Notes: generated from the letters alone by a model not told the origin. Shown: positions 8,118 to 16,505, numbered from the stretch's first letter. The stretch is DNA of 64,000 bases from Ascidiaceihabitans sp047624005 (GCA_047624005.1 JBLHPE010000006.1:13560-77559), one strand, 5' to 3'. Translations and numbers: made by a program.

Positions 8118-10297
8118 CTATTATCCGAGTTTATCTCGCTAGGCTTACCACTGCCACCACCACCCAAAAGATCAAACAGCAGGTTTTCAATAACGCTGCG
8201 TTGTGATCGCTTAGTGGTTGGTGTCGGTTTGGCCTGTGTATTGACCCGCTGTAGCTGCTCAGGTGCCTGCATCGGCAGCGGCTTCACCGGCACATTTGCG
8301 TGGACGCGCTGCATCGTTTCACGCCATATATCGGCTGGCAGTCCTCCACCAGTAACACCTTTGAGTTTGGTATTATCATCGTAACCCATCCAAACCCCCG
8401 CCACATAGTCGCCTGTAAAACCGATGAACCATGCATCTTTTGCACCTTGGGTGGTTCCGGTTTTTCCAGCAATCTCGCGGCCCTCAAACTGAGCACGCCT
8501 ACCTGATCCTTGGCTTACCACTTTTTCCATCATCCATATCAGTTGACGCGCTGAGCTTTCCTGAATGACGCGTTCTTCAATGCCGCCACCAGTTCCCATC
8601 AACGGTTCGTCGTCGCCCAACAGGCTAAGCTCGATCAGCCCAAATGGGGTCACTGAAGATCCACCATTCAAAATGCCAGCATAAGCACCCGTCATTTCGA
8701 GCAATGTGCTTTCAGACGCACCCAAAGCCAATGCAGGCCCAGCAGCCAAATCACTTTGAATACCAAAGTCAGACGCCACACGTCGCACCAAATCACGGCC
8801 TACACTTTCAGACACTTTCACTGCAGGGATGTTCAATGAATCTTGGAGGGCCTTGGTCATTGTCACAGGACCTAAGAAACGTTTGGTATAGTTCTTAGGA
8901 CACCATTCCCCAGATCCCGGAATATCCAAGCAATAAGGCTCGTCATTGATTATATCGAGCGGCGAATACCCAAGGTCCAAAGCCGTCGCGTAGATGAAAG
9001 GTTTAAATGCCGATCCTGTTTGACGCATAGCTTGTGTTGCGCGATTGAAGGCACCCGTTACCTTGGTTGCACGGCCACCAACCATAGCCCGTACAGCGCC
9101 ATCTGCACTCATTACGACAATGGCAGCTTCCGCCTTTGAGCCCTCGGAAACCTTGTTATCAAAGACCCATTGCAAGCCTTCTTCTGCTGCTATTTGTAAA
9201 CGTTGATCCAGTGTGGTGCGGATGATTACGTCTTCAGTTGTTTTGCGCGTAAAGAATTCTGGCCCAGACGACATAACCCAATCCGCAAAATACCCACCGG
9301 CTTGTTGTTTTGCAGCCTTCGATAAAACCGCTGGGTTTGCCTGCGCGATGGCTTCTTCTTCGGACGTCACATATCCTTGTTCCCGCATTAACCGCACAAC
9401 CGTAGCAGCGCGATTTTGGGAGCGTTGTAAATTTTGCGTAGGTGATAACGACGACGGAGCCGTCAACAAACCTGCCAACATCGCACCCTCAGAGATGCTT
9501 ACCTGCGCAGCACTTTTGCCAAAGTAACGTTGTGACGCCGCTTCGGCCCCATACGCGCCCCCGCCCATATAGGCACGATTCAAATAGATCGAAAGGATAT
9601 CGTCTTTAGAATATTTCGCCTCCATTGCCAGGGCAAATATGGCTTCCTGCGCCTTCCGACTTAAGGATCCACGGCGGCAATCCCGCACATATTCAGCTTC
9701 GTTTTTCCAGTCCGTCGGCTCGTATTCTTTGCCAAGGCAAAGCAACTTTGCAACCTGCTGGGTGATTGTTGAACCACCGTGTCCTTGTAGCGGCCCTCGG
9801 CCCTCGCTTAGGTTAATTCGCACAGCACTTGCGATGCCACGTGGGCTCAGACCAATGTGTCGGTAGAACCGCTTGTCTTCCGTGGCGACAACTGCGTTCT
9901 TCAAATTGGGTGAAACAGTATCAGCTCGTACAGCGCCACCAAATTGGTCACCACGCCATGCAAACACGTCACCTTCGCGGTCCAGCATTGTAACGGACCC
10001 ACGCGCGCGGCCATCTAACAATTCGGTTAAATTTGGCAAGGTGGTGAAAACGTAGCCGACAGCCAGAACTAGAACCAACAACACAACTGCAGATGATCGC
10101 CAAATGACGTTCCACAGCAGGCGCCCCCCCCATCGGATCAGATTTAGGAAAAACCCAATAATCCCACCACGCGCAGGCCGCTGTGGCTTACGTTGTTTTT
10201 TGGCCGGCTTTTTACGCGGCGCAGGCTTTGCTGCCACCTTGGAATAGCGTTTGTCAGCGACCAAGGGGCGCCGACCTTTAGAATTGTTACTCATCAC
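8114..10297 (-). CDS. Class A penicillin-binding protein, PBP1A family (bifunctional)
   Basis: Peptidoglycan synthase with glycosyltransferase and transpeptidase domains, acting at the outer face of the inner membrane. Of its 727 residues, the first 60 form a basic cytoplasmic tail rich in Lys/Arg/Pro, followed by a membrane anchor near 65-86. The GT51 domain shows EDKRFYRH with catalytic Glu140 and the GHGGSTITQQVAKL block at 172-185. The transpeptidase domain shows SAFK with nucleophile Ser429, SLN at 487-489 and KTGTT at 612-616. The C terminus is a short polar tail. The start could be the first or second Met. It is transcribed alone, away from glnK. Confidence 0.94.
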   Translation of the reverse strand: MMSNNSKGRRPLVADKRYSKVAAKPAPRKKPAKKQRKPQRPARGGIIGFFLNLIRWGGRLLWNVIWRSSAVVLLVLVLAVGYVFTTLPNLTELLDGRARGSVTMLDREGDVFAWRGDQFGGAVRADTVSPNLKNAVVATEDKRFYRHIGLSPRGIASAVRINLSEGRGPLQGHGGSTITQQVAKLLCLGKEYEPTDWKNEAEYVRDCRRGSLSRKAQEAIFALAMEAKYSKDDILSIYLNRAYMGGGAYGAEAASQRYFGKSAAQVSISEGAMLAGLLTAPSSLSPTQNLQRSQNRAATVVRLMREQGYVTSEEEAIAQANPAVLSKAAKQQAGGYFADWVMSSGPEFFTRKTTEDVIIRTTLDQRLQIAAEEGLQWVFDNKVSEGSKAEAAIVVMSADGAVRAMVGGRATKVTGAFNRATQAMRQTGSAFKPFIYATALDLGYSPLDIINDEPYCLDIPGSGEWCPKNYTKRFLGPVTMTKALQDSLNIPAVKVSESVGRDLVRRVASDFGIQSDLAAGPALALGASESTLLEMTGAYAGILNGGSSVTPFGLIELSLLGDDEPLMGTGGGIEERVIQESSARQLIWMMEKVVSQGSGRRAQFEGREIAGKTGTTQGAKDAWFIGFTGDYVAGVWMGYDDNTKLKGVTGGGLPADIWRETMQRVHANVPVKPLPMQAPEQLQRVNTQAKPTPTTKRSQRSVIENLLFDLLGGGGSGKPSEINSDNR

Positions 10298-10385
10298 AGC
10301 CCTGCCCGGCCTTGTTTATTTTGTCCATCATAGCGGTGACAGCGTGAAAGAACAGGCTCATCCTTCAGCACCTAAAGATTAGAAT

Positions 10386-10435
10386 CTGCACATTTATTGT
10401 GCAGTTGCAGCATTTTGCGCAAAAATTGTGCGCAA
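10386..10435. promoter_or_regulatory. Two tandem palindromes upstream of glnK, probable NtrC sites
   Basis: First site: TGCAC, seven bases, GTGCA (17 bp), which fits the spacing and half-site of NtrC-binding sequences. Second site: TTGCGCA, seven bases, TGCGCAA. Their centres, 10395 and 10425, are 30 bp apart, about three helical turns. They sit 115-165 bp before the glnK start codon. In Rhodobacter capsulatus NtrC acts from tandem distal sites on sigma-70 promoters; no good -24/-12 sigma-54 element was found here, which agrees. NtrC as the bound protein is inference. Confidence 0.6.
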
Positions 10436-10548
10436 CGTCCGATTTCGATTCCTTTTCTGGGTAGTAACGGTTCCCGACTCTCCCCGAATTGACGCTTCAT
10501 CTGTTCAGGAAAACGCGGGATCAACCTGCCAAACCAAGGGGACATCGG

Positions 10549-10887
10549 ATGAAACTAATCATTGCGACGATTAAACCATTCAAGCTGGAGGAGGTGCGCG
10601 AAGCCCTGACCGAAGCTGGCGTGCGCGGCATGATGGTAACTGAAATCAAAGGCTTCGGATCACAGTCTGGCCACACTGAGATCTATCGGGGGGCCGAATA
10701 TGCTGTGAACTTCGTCCCAAAAATCAAACTCGAGATCGTGGTGAGCACCGACATGGCCGACCAGATCGTAGCGACCATTATCAAGACAGCGCAAACCGGC
10801 AAGATCGGTGATGGCAAAGTCTTTGTTCTGGACGTTGACCAAGCCGTGCGCGTGCGCACCGGTGAAACAAATGACGACGCCCTGTAA
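10549..10887 (+). CDS. glnK: P-II nitrogen regulatory protein
   Basis: Trimeric signal protein that senses 2-oxoglutarate, ATP/ADP and, through uridylylation, glutamine, and controls ammonium uptake and nitrogen regulators. With the ATG at 10549 the product has the standard 112 residues and begins MKLIIATIKPFKLEEVREAL; an upstream in-frame start would add a non-conserved 20-residue leader. AAGGGG precedes the chosen ATG. The T-loop contains Tyr51, the uridylylation site, in EIYRGAEYAVNF, and the B-loop GKIGDGKVFVLDVDQAVRVRTGE is intact. Pairing with amtB 25 bases downstream marks it as the GlnK-type paralogue that plugs AmtB. Confidence 0.96.
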   Translation: MKLIIATIKPFKLEEVREALTEAGVRGMMVTEIKGFGSQSGHTEIYRGAEYAVNFVPKIKLEIVVSTDMADQIVATIIKTAQTGKIGDGKVFVLDVDQAVRVRTGETNDDAL

Positions 10888-10912
10888 GCGCGACAAACGG
10901 AGAGACAGACAG

Positions 10913-12229
10913 ATGAAATTTATTAAGACACTTTCGGTTGCAGGCGCGTTGACAGCGCTTCCAACCTTGGCGCTGGCGCAAGACGCCGCACCTAGCTTTG
11001 ACGAAATCGGCCCCTATATCATGACAACATTGTTGTTCTTGATGGCAGGTTTTCTTGTGTTCTTTATGGCGGCTGGTTTTGCCATGCTCGAAGCAGGCCT
11101 TGTACGGGGCAAAAACGTCGCGATGCAGCTGACAAAGAACATCGCGCTGTTTGGTATCGCATCCATTATGTACTGGCTGGTTGGCTTCAACCTAATGTAC
11201 CCGGGCGAATTCAACGGCTACCTTGGCTCTATCTTTGGCACCACGACGTGGCTTGAGCCTGTTGGTCTGGCCGCTGCTGACGCCTCTCTCGATTATGCGT
11301 CCGTCGCGTCTGATTTCTTCTTTCAGTTGATGTTTGTTGCGGCAACCGCATCCATCGTTTCGGGTGCTTTGGCTGAACGTATCAAGCTGTGGCCTTTTCT
11401 TGCCTTTGTGGCGGTCCTGACAGGTATTTTGTACCCAATTTCCGGTTCTTGGCAGTGGGGCGGCGGCTTCTTGTCTGAAATGGGTTTCTATGACTTCGCG
11501 GGTTCCACTGTTGTGCACTCCGTAGGGGGTTGGGCAGCTTTAGCTGGTGCGCTGATCCTTGGGCCACGTATCGGTAAATACAAAGACGGCAAAACCATTC
11601 CCATGCCGGGTTCCAACCTTGCGCTTGCCACTTTGGGTACGTTCATCCTGTGGCTGGGTTGGTTCGGCTTCAACGGTGGTTCCCAGCTTGCTGCGGGCAC
11701 TGTGGGCGACATCACTGACATTGGCCGTATCTTTGCCAACACAAACATGGCTGCTGCAGCCGGTGCCATCGCGGCGCTGATGCTGACACAGATCATGTAC
11801 AAAAAGGCCGACCTGACGATGGTTCTGAACGGCGCGCTTGCTGGCCTCGTGTCCATCACGGCTTCGCCACTTGAGCCTACATTGCTTGGCGCGCTCTGGA
11901 TCGGTGCTGTTGGTGGCGTGATCGTTGTGCTGGCAGTCCCAATGCTTGATAAGCTGAAAATCGATGACGTTGTCGGTGCGATCCCTGTCCACCTGTTCGC
12001 AGGTATCTGGGGTACAATCGCGGTGGTGTTCTACACACCTGAGACAAGCCTGATGACACAGCTGACAGCAATCGTTGTCTACGGTGTGTTCACCTTTGTC
12101 GCAGCTGGCATCGTCTGGTTCATCTTGAAAGCCACAGTGGGTATTCGTGTATCAGAAGAGGCCGAGATCATGGGCTTGGACAAATCCGAGCTGGGCATGG
12201 AAGCCTATCCAGAATTCTCAAACGGCTAA
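10913..12229 (+). CDS. amtB: Ammonium transporter AmtB
   Basis: Inner-membrane ammonium channel, inhibited by GlnK binding when nitrogen is sufficient. The chosen ATG, 25 bases after the glnK stop and preceded by GGAGAGA, gives 438 residues starting with a cleavable signal peptide (MKFIKTLSVAGALTALPTLALA, then QDAAPS). About eleven membrane segments follow. The two pore histidines are recognisable in STVVHSVGGWAAL and IPVHLFAGIWGT, and FWLGWFGFNGGSQL-type pore sequence appears as LWLGWFGFNGGSQ. The C-terminal tail is the conserved GlnK-contact region. A strong terminator follows. Confidence 0.95.
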   Translation: MKFIKTLSVAGALTALPTLALAQDAAPSFDEIGPYIMTTLLFLMAGFLVFFMAAGFAMLEAGLVRGKNVAMQLTKNIALFGIASIMYWLVGFNLMYPGEFNGYLGSIFGTTTWLEPVGLAAADASLDYASVASDFFFQLMFVAATASIVSGALAERIKLWPFLAFVAVLTGILYPISGSWQWGGGFLSEMGFYDFAGSTVVHSVGGWAALAGALILGPRIGKYKDGKTIPMPGSNLALATLGTFILWLGWFGFNGGSQLAAGTVGDITDIGRIFANTNMAAAAGAIAALMLTQIMYKKADLTMVLNGALAGLVSITASPLEPTLLGALWIGAVGGVIVVLAVPMLDKLKIDDVVGAIPVHLFAGIWGTIAVVFYTPETSLMTQLTAIVVYGVFTFVAAGIVWFILKATVGIRVSEEAEIMGLDKSELGMEAYPEFSNG

Positions 12230-12263
12230 AACGCCAACCCTGAATTTTGAGTAAAACACCTAG

Positions 12264-12292
12264 ACCCGGGCGCATCACGCGTCCGGGTTTTT
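12264..12292 (+). terminator. Intrinsic terminator of the glnK-amtB operon
   Basis: Ten-pair stem ACCCGGGCGC / GCGTCCGGGT (one G-T pair) with loop ATCAC, followed by a run of five T. It starts 34 bases after the amtB stop. Confidence 0.88.
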
Positions 12293-12678
12293 CGTGTCTA
12301 ACGGGTCGTGCGCTGGGTTAATGGGGGGTCGGAGTGGGTGTTTTTGAGATTAAGATTTGTAGGCTTTGTACAAATTGGGGGTGTGATTTGTACAAAACTG
12401 GCGGGTGAGTATGAGGCGATTTGAGGGTGGTTTTGACGGTTTGTACATATGAGAGGGCGAATTGTACAAAACGAGGATGGAGGGTCGGCAGAATGGTTAA
12501 TTTGGGATTTTTGCTTAATATTTGTGCGGAGGTAAGGGAATGATAAGGGACATTTGGGTTAGAACCTACCATTTAGGGGAAGGCGACTAGCTTAAATGCC
12601 AAATATCCCGACTTCCGCTTTGCGGACTTTGCTACCGTTTGCGATTCTGTTAATCCTTGAATAGAAGGAGCGGCGTCA
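12293..12678. other. Non-coding stretch with strong strand asymmetry and a palindrome array
   Basis: About 386 bases without a convincing gene between the amtB terminator and the PPOX gene. The part from 12313 to about 12530 is very poor in C on the plus strand (about 16 C by hand count in 215 bases) and rich in G and T. It holds the TTTGTACAAA array described separately. The last 30 bases carry AAGGAG, the ribosome binding site of the flavoprotein gene. A minus-strand open frame at 12318-12572 is low-complexity and judged an artefact of the skew. Confidence 0.6.
12365..12470. repeat. Array of four TTTGTACAAA-type palindromes
   Basis: TTTGTACAAA occurs exactly at 12365-12374 and 12387-12396, with the variants TTTGTACATA at 12440-12449 and ATTGTACAAA at 12461-12470. 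Start-to-start distances are 22, 53 and 21 bases, close to two, five and two turns of the helix, so all sites face the same side. I found no other full copy of the palindrome in the window. This looks like a multi-site operator for an unknown dimeric regulator, about 210-310 bases before the flavoprotein start codon; an iteron-like role is less likely. Confidence 0.6.
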
Positions 12679-13275
12679 ATGACACCTGAAAAACTACGTG
12701 AAATTTACGGCGACGTCTCACCACTTGCTGCGGCTAAGGTGATTTCATGCTTTGATAGCCACTGTAGGGATTTCATTGCACATTCGACTTTCTTAGTTCT
12801 TGCGACCTCTGATGGGACCAATCTCGATGTATCTCCGAAAGGAGATCCTGCCGGATTTGTCAAAGTTGAAACTGAGAAAACACTACTTTTGCCAGATCGT
12901 CCCGGCAACAATCGTATTGATGGTCTACTGAATATTCTGGCCCACCCCAAAGTCGCGCTTATCTTTATGGTTCCTACCGTTAGCGAGACATTACGCGTAA
13001 ATGGTACTGCCGAAATCAGTGATGAGCCAAGTCTTTGTGATCAGTTTCAGGTCAATGGGCGAAGCCCAAAAACAGTATTGCGCATCACGGTGGACGAGAT
13101 ATTTACCCATTGCGGCAAAGCCCCAATGCGTGCCGGTTTCTGGAAGCCAGAGACATGGCCGCAAGATCGGCCAGTGCCAACATTGCTTGAAATGCTCAGA
13201 GACCACGCTGAAACGGATATTGGCACGACTGACGATGCTTTCATTCATGCGCGTTACAGAGAAACGCTTTACTAA
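12679..13275 (+). CDS. PPOX-type FMN-dependent flavoprotein (MSMEG_1061-like)
   Basis: Member of the pyridoxamine 5-phosphate oxidase-like split-barrel superfamily, which binds FMN or related deazaflavins; the physiological substrate is not known. Its 198 residues match the MSMEG_1061 subgroup: FLVLATSDGTNLDVSPKGDPAGFV near 41-64, LLLPDRPGNNRIDGLLNIL near 70-90, LRVNGTAEIS, and a C-terminal HCGKAPMRAGFWKPETW block. AAGGAG stands 9 bases before the ATG. It is a lone gene: the amtB terminator and the palindrome array precede it, and a convergent aminotransferase follows. Control by the TTTGTACAAA array is plausible but unproven. Confidence 0.87.
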   Translation: MTPEKLREIYGDVSPLAAAKVISCFDSHCRDFIAHSTFLVLATSDGTNLDVSPKGDPAGFVKVETEKTLLLPDRPGNNRIDGLLNILAHPKVALIFMVPTVSETLRVNGTAEISDEPSLCDQFQVNGRSPKTVLRITVDEIFTHCGKAPMRAGFWKPETWPQDRPVPTLLEMLRDHAETDIGTTDDAFIHARYRETLY

Positions 13276-13352
13276 GATGGCCGCGTTACGCTGATCATCT
13301 TCCTTGATGGATCGCACGCAATATGGGCTTAAACCGGAAATCCAAAACAAAA

Positions 13353-13383
13353 CAGCGCCCGACCAATGAATGATCCAGCGCTG
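13353..13383 (-). terminator. Terminator of the aminotransferase unit (minus strand)
   Basis: Read on the minus strand, CAGCGC and GCGCTG arms enclose a 19-base loop and are followed by TTTTGTTTT. A second small hairpin, CGGGGT-GAA-CCCCG at about 13401-13413, lies nearer the stop codon. The T-rich tract is oriented to stop the aminotransferase transcript. Confidence 0.55.
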
Positions 13384-13423
13384 CTTTAAACTCAGGTTAG
13401 CGGGGTGAACCCCGTACTACGTT

Positions 13424-14608
13424 TTAGATACCCGCGTCGATGATCGCTTTGGCCAAGATCGGGATCGTCTTGGCGTTTAGTCCTGCGATGTTCATACGGC
13501 TGTCCCCAACCATATAGATGCCCGCATCAACGCGCAGTTTCTCGACCTGCACCGGCGTCGCTCCAAGGCGCGAGAACATGCCGCGGTGTTCAGCCAAGAA
13601 GCCGAAGCGATCTGACCCAGACAAACGCTGCAATTCAGATGCCAACTGACCGCGTAGGTCCAGTAGCGATGTGCGAATGCCCTCCACCTCGGCCATCCAA
13701 TCGGTGCGCAGTGCGTCGTCGTTCAGGATCATCGTCACAATGCGTGCGCCGTGATCAGGGGGGAAACTAAAGTTCTGGCGGTTCAGGTAGGCCAGCGTCG
13801 CTTGGTTCAAGCCTTTGGCGGAGGTGTCGTGCGACACAACCATCAACATGCCTGTGCGCTCGCGGTAGATGCCAAAGTTCTTTGAACAGCTGGTCGCGAT
13901 GATCGTTTCAGGCAATGCAGCGGCAACTTTGCGGGTCGCCATTGCGTCTTGTTCCAGCCCCTCGCCGAAGCCTTGGTAGGCGATATCGACCATTGGTGTC
14001 GCGCCGGTGGATTTGAGAAGCGCAATCACTTCATCCCACTGTGCTGGGTTCAGGTTTGCGCCTGTTGGGTTGTGGCAGCAACCGTGCAGCAAGACCACAT
14101 CGCCGGCTTTGACCGTCTTTAGATCGGCCATCATGCCATCAAAATCAACGCCACAGGTTTCATCATCGAAATAGCTGTAAGACACCATTTCCATTCCGAG
14201 GTATTTCAACATCGAGATGTGGTTCGGCCATGTTGGGTTCGATACAAACACACGTGCTTCAGGCCGCGCCATTTGGATCAGTTCAAACGCTTGACGGATC
14301 GCGCCGGTGCCACCCGGTGTGGCTGCAGCAGCAACGTTTTCACGCGCAACGCTGTCCCCTAGAACCAGCTTCACCATCGCATCACCAAATGCAGGGTCGC
14401 CCGCAAGGCCAACGTAGGACTTACTGTCTTGCTGCTCCCACAACGTATGCTCTGCCGCTTTGACAGCGCGCATCACAGGCGTGAGGCCTGTTGCATCCTT
14501 ATAGACCCCAACCCCAAGGTCGATTTTGGTGTCACGCGGGTCTTCGCGGTACTGCGCCATAAGCTTTAGAATTGTATCAGCTGGTTGCGGCTGTAGGGTC
14601 TCAAACAT
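13424..14608 (-). CDS. Aromatic/aspartate aminotransferase (class I, TyrB/AspC type)
   Basis: PLP-dependent transaminase of subgroup Ia that converts aspartate or aromatic amino acids with 2-oxoglutarate. Starting at MFETLQPQPADTI gives 394 residues, the normal length; longer in-frame extensions are not conserved in character. PLP-site motifs are LHGCCHNPTGANL (Asn180), VDIAYQGF (Asp208, Tyr211) and SCSKNFGIYRERTG with Schiff-base Lys243. The start codon overlaps the stop of the sulfurtransferase gene by one base (TGATG), so the two are translationally coupled. Coupling with a mercaptopyruvate sulfurtransferase suggests cysteine catabolism, in which transamination of cysteine would supply 3-mercaptopyruvate; this link is inferred. 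Confidence 0.92.
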   Translation of the reverse strand: MFETLQPQPADTILKLMAQYREDPRDTKIDLGVGVYKDATGLTPVMRAVKAAEHTLWEQQDSKSYVGLAGDPAFGDAMVKLVLGDSVARENVAAAATPGGTGAIRQAFELIQMARPEARVFVSNPTWPNHISMLKYLGMEMVSYSYFDDETCGVDFDGMMADLKTVKAGDVVLLHGCCHNPTGANLNPAQWDEVIALLKSTGATPMVDIAYQGFGEGLEQDAMATRKVAAALPETIIATSCSKNFGIYRERTGMLMVVSHDTSAKGLNQATLAYLNRQNFSFPPDHGARIVTMILNDDALRTDWMAEVEGIRTSLLDLRGQLASELQRLSGSDRFGFLAEHRGMFSRLGATPVQVEKLRVDAGIYMVGDSRMNIAGLNAKTIPILAKAIIDAGI

Positions 14609-15462
14609 CAGGCTTCTCCGGTTGCCACGGGCACAGTGGGGAACATTCCCCATTCGGCCCAAGATCCATCATACAAGGACCAATCATCATGGCCCATGCG
14701 TGTCAGTGCCAATCCCAAAATGGCGGCTGTTACGCCCGAACCACAACTGGTGATAATTGACTTACTTAGATCGACGCCGGCTGTTTCAAAAACAGCGCGG
14801 GTCTGATCGGTTGATTTCATTGTATTGTTTTCGTTCAGCAGATCGGTGAACGGCACGTTGCGCGATCCTGGAATATGGCCAGAACGCAAACCCTCTCGTG
14901 GCTCTGGCGCTTCGCCACGGAAACGGGCGGCGGCGCGTGCATCAACGATTTGAGACCCACCAAGTTTAGACGCTGACGAAACCTGTGTCACGTCGCGCAG
15001 CATTTGGTTCTGGAATCGCACTGTCATGTGACGATCACGAACAACGGGTGCCATATCTTCGATCTCGCGCCCCTCAGCCTGCCATTTTGGAAACCCACCA
15101 TCCAGCACAGCGACATTGTTTTGACCCATCAAGCGAAACAGCCACCAAACACGGGCAGCCGAAAACAGCCCCGATCCATCATAGACAACAACCTGATGAC
15201 CATCACCCACGCCCATCGCGCGCATGCGGGACATGAATTTTTCAATCGGAGGGACCATGTGAGGCAAATCAGAACGACCATTGCTGATCTCATCAATGTC
15301 AAAGAAACGCGCACCGGGGATATGGGCCTCCTCATATTCAGCCCGTCCGTTGCGATCAACTCCGGGTAAATAGATTGAAGCATCCAGAATCCGCAGATCG
15401 GGATCCTTTATGTGCTTGGCAAGCCAGTCTGTGGAAACAAGTGTTTTGGGATCATCAGCCAT
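14608..15462 (-). CDS. sseA: 3-mercaptopyruvate sulfurtransferase (two rhodanese domains)
   Basis: Transfers sulfur from 3-mercaptopyruvate to thiol acceptors or cyanide. The chosen ATG (MADDPKTLVSTDWLA) gives 284 residues and follows AGGGAAGAG; a start ten codons upstream is weaker. Two rhodanese domains are visible: an inactive N-terminal one, with IPGARFFDIDEIS near 48-60 and LDGGFPKWQAEG near 120-131, and a catalytic C-terminal one with HIPGSRNVPF and the active loop CGSGVTA, Cys240 being the catalytic thiol. The CGSGVTA loop is the mercaptopyruvate-type sequence rather than the thiosulfate type. It is the first gene of an operon with the aminotransferase. Confidence 0.93.
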   Translation of the reverse strand: MADDPKTLVSTDWLAKHIKDPDLRILDASIYLPGVDRNGRAEYEEAHIPGARFFDIDEISNGRSDLPHMVPPIEKFMSRMRAMGVGDGHQVVVYDGSGLFSAARVWWLFRLMGQNNVAVLDGGFPKWQAEGREIEDMAPVVRDRHMTVRFQNQMLRDVTQVSSASKLGGSQIVDARAAARFRGEAPEPREGLRSGHIPGSRNVPFTDLLNENNTMKSTDQTRAVFETAGVDLSKSIITSCGSGVTAAILGLALTRMGHDDWSLYDGSWAEWGMFPTVPVATGEA

Positions 15463-15592
15463 CAGTTTCTCTTCCCTGCGTGAATGCGTCATTGATTAAC
15501 GCTAAGCAAAGAATGTGGCAAGGCTGTGTGTCGAGGTTGGGCTACGAGGCAACGCCCAACCTGTCCTTAAGTTACAAACTAATGTCTGTAAC

Positions 15593-15883
15593 CTATTTCG
15601 CCATCATCTTGCGAACGAGGCCAACAACAGCAAGCACGCCGCCGCCGCCAATGCCGCCGCCAACCACTTGGCCGATGATCGCACCGAAATCGAGACCGCC
15701 AGCTGCACCAGCAGCGCCAGCCAAATCGGGCGCGCCAAGTGCGCTCAGGATTGTGCCACCCAGTCCACCACCAACAACACCAGCAATCGAGTTGATCAAC
15801 GTGCCTTGGTTCAAGCCGCCAATAGCTTTGCCGGCAGCATTACCGCCAACAACGCCTGACAAAAGTCCAATAATAAGTTCCAT
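15593..15883 (-). CDS. Small glycine-rich membrane-active hypothetical protein
   Basis: A 96-residue protein that I do not recognise beyond its composition. It is almost entirely Gly, Ala, Ile, Leu and Val, with repeated GxxxG and GGG patterns (GVVGGGLGGTILSALG, IIGQVVGGGIGGGGVLAVVG) forming three hydrophobic stretches, and it ends in the basic RKMMAK. A good ribosome binding site, AGAGGGA, lies 6 bases before the ATG, which supports real expression. It could be a membrane-spanning glycine-zipper protein or a bacteriocin-like peptide; no processing or immunity genes are nearby. It stands alone between sseA and smpB. Confidence 0.7.
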   Translation of the reverse strand: MELIIGLLSGVVGGNAAGKAIGGLNQGTLINSIAGVVGGGLGGTILSALGAPDLAGAAGAAGGLDFGAIIGQVVGGGIGGGGVLAVVGLVRKMMAK

Positions 15884-16025
15884 AAACCGTCCCTCTTTGG
15901 GGGGTATTATTTAGACCGCTCTTATTTCCCCCCGACCATAAGATGCGGGTGAATTTTTGGCGTCTAATCAAAAAAATGTCATGGGGAATTAACCAGAGTA
16001 TCAACGCAAGGGTGATAAAATGACT

Positions 16026-16505
16026 TTATCCATGGTCTTTCATAAGACGGGATTTTTGGCGGGACCAATCACGCTTGGCCTCGGTGGCCCGTTTGTCATG
16101 GTTTTGCTTGCCCTTAGCGATGCCCAGCTTAATTTTCGCAAAGCCTTTATGATTAAAGTACATCACAAGCGGTACCAACGTCATACCTTTGCGCTGCGTC
16201 GCATTCCATAAGTCTGCCATCTGTTTTTTTGACACTAACAACTTACGACGTCGGCGCACAACGTGGCCAAACGTTTTGGCGCGATCGTATGGGGCGATGT
16301 ATGAATTCACCAACCACAGTTCACTATTTTCAACAGCGGCGTAACTTTCAGCGATATTTGTACCGCCGACTCGCATCGATTTGACCTCGGACCCCTCAAG
16401 GATGACGCCACATTCGATGTCGTCCTCAATGGCATAGTCATACCGTGCCCGCCGATTTTCGGCGATCACTTTATAATTTGGGTCTGATTTCTTGTTCTGT
16501 GTCAT
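16026..16505 (-). CDS. smpB: SsrA-binding protein SmpB
   Basis: Binds tmRNA and delivers it to stalled ribosomes in trans-translation. The 159-residue protein has the standard length and motifs: KVIAENRRARYDYAIED near 12-28, ECGVILEGSEVKSMR near 31-45, then SYIAPYDRAKTFGHVVRRRRKLLVSKKQ and a basic C-terminal tail KRDWSRQKSRLMKDHG, which inserts into the empty mRNA channel. The tmRNA gene itself was not found in the window. The gene appears monocistronic. Confidence 0.96.
   Translation of the reverse strand: MTQNKKSDPNYKVIAENRRARYDYAIEDDIECGVILEGSEVKSMRVGGTNIAESYAAVENSELWLVNSYIAPYDRAKTFGHVVRRRRKLLVSKKQMADLWNATQRKGMTLVPLVMYFNHKGFAKIKLGIAKGKQNHDKRATEAKRDWSRQKSRLMKDHG

Noticed and set aside
12365..12470. 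Plasmid-type iteron origin
   Set aside because: The palindromes are short, in two pairs, and there is no replication initiator gene, DnaA box cluster or partition gene nearby.
12318..12572. Minus-strand frame of 84 residues in the palindrome region
   Set aside because: Low-complexity Pro/Thr/His-rich product created by the strand skew; the FVQ repeats simply translate the palindromes.
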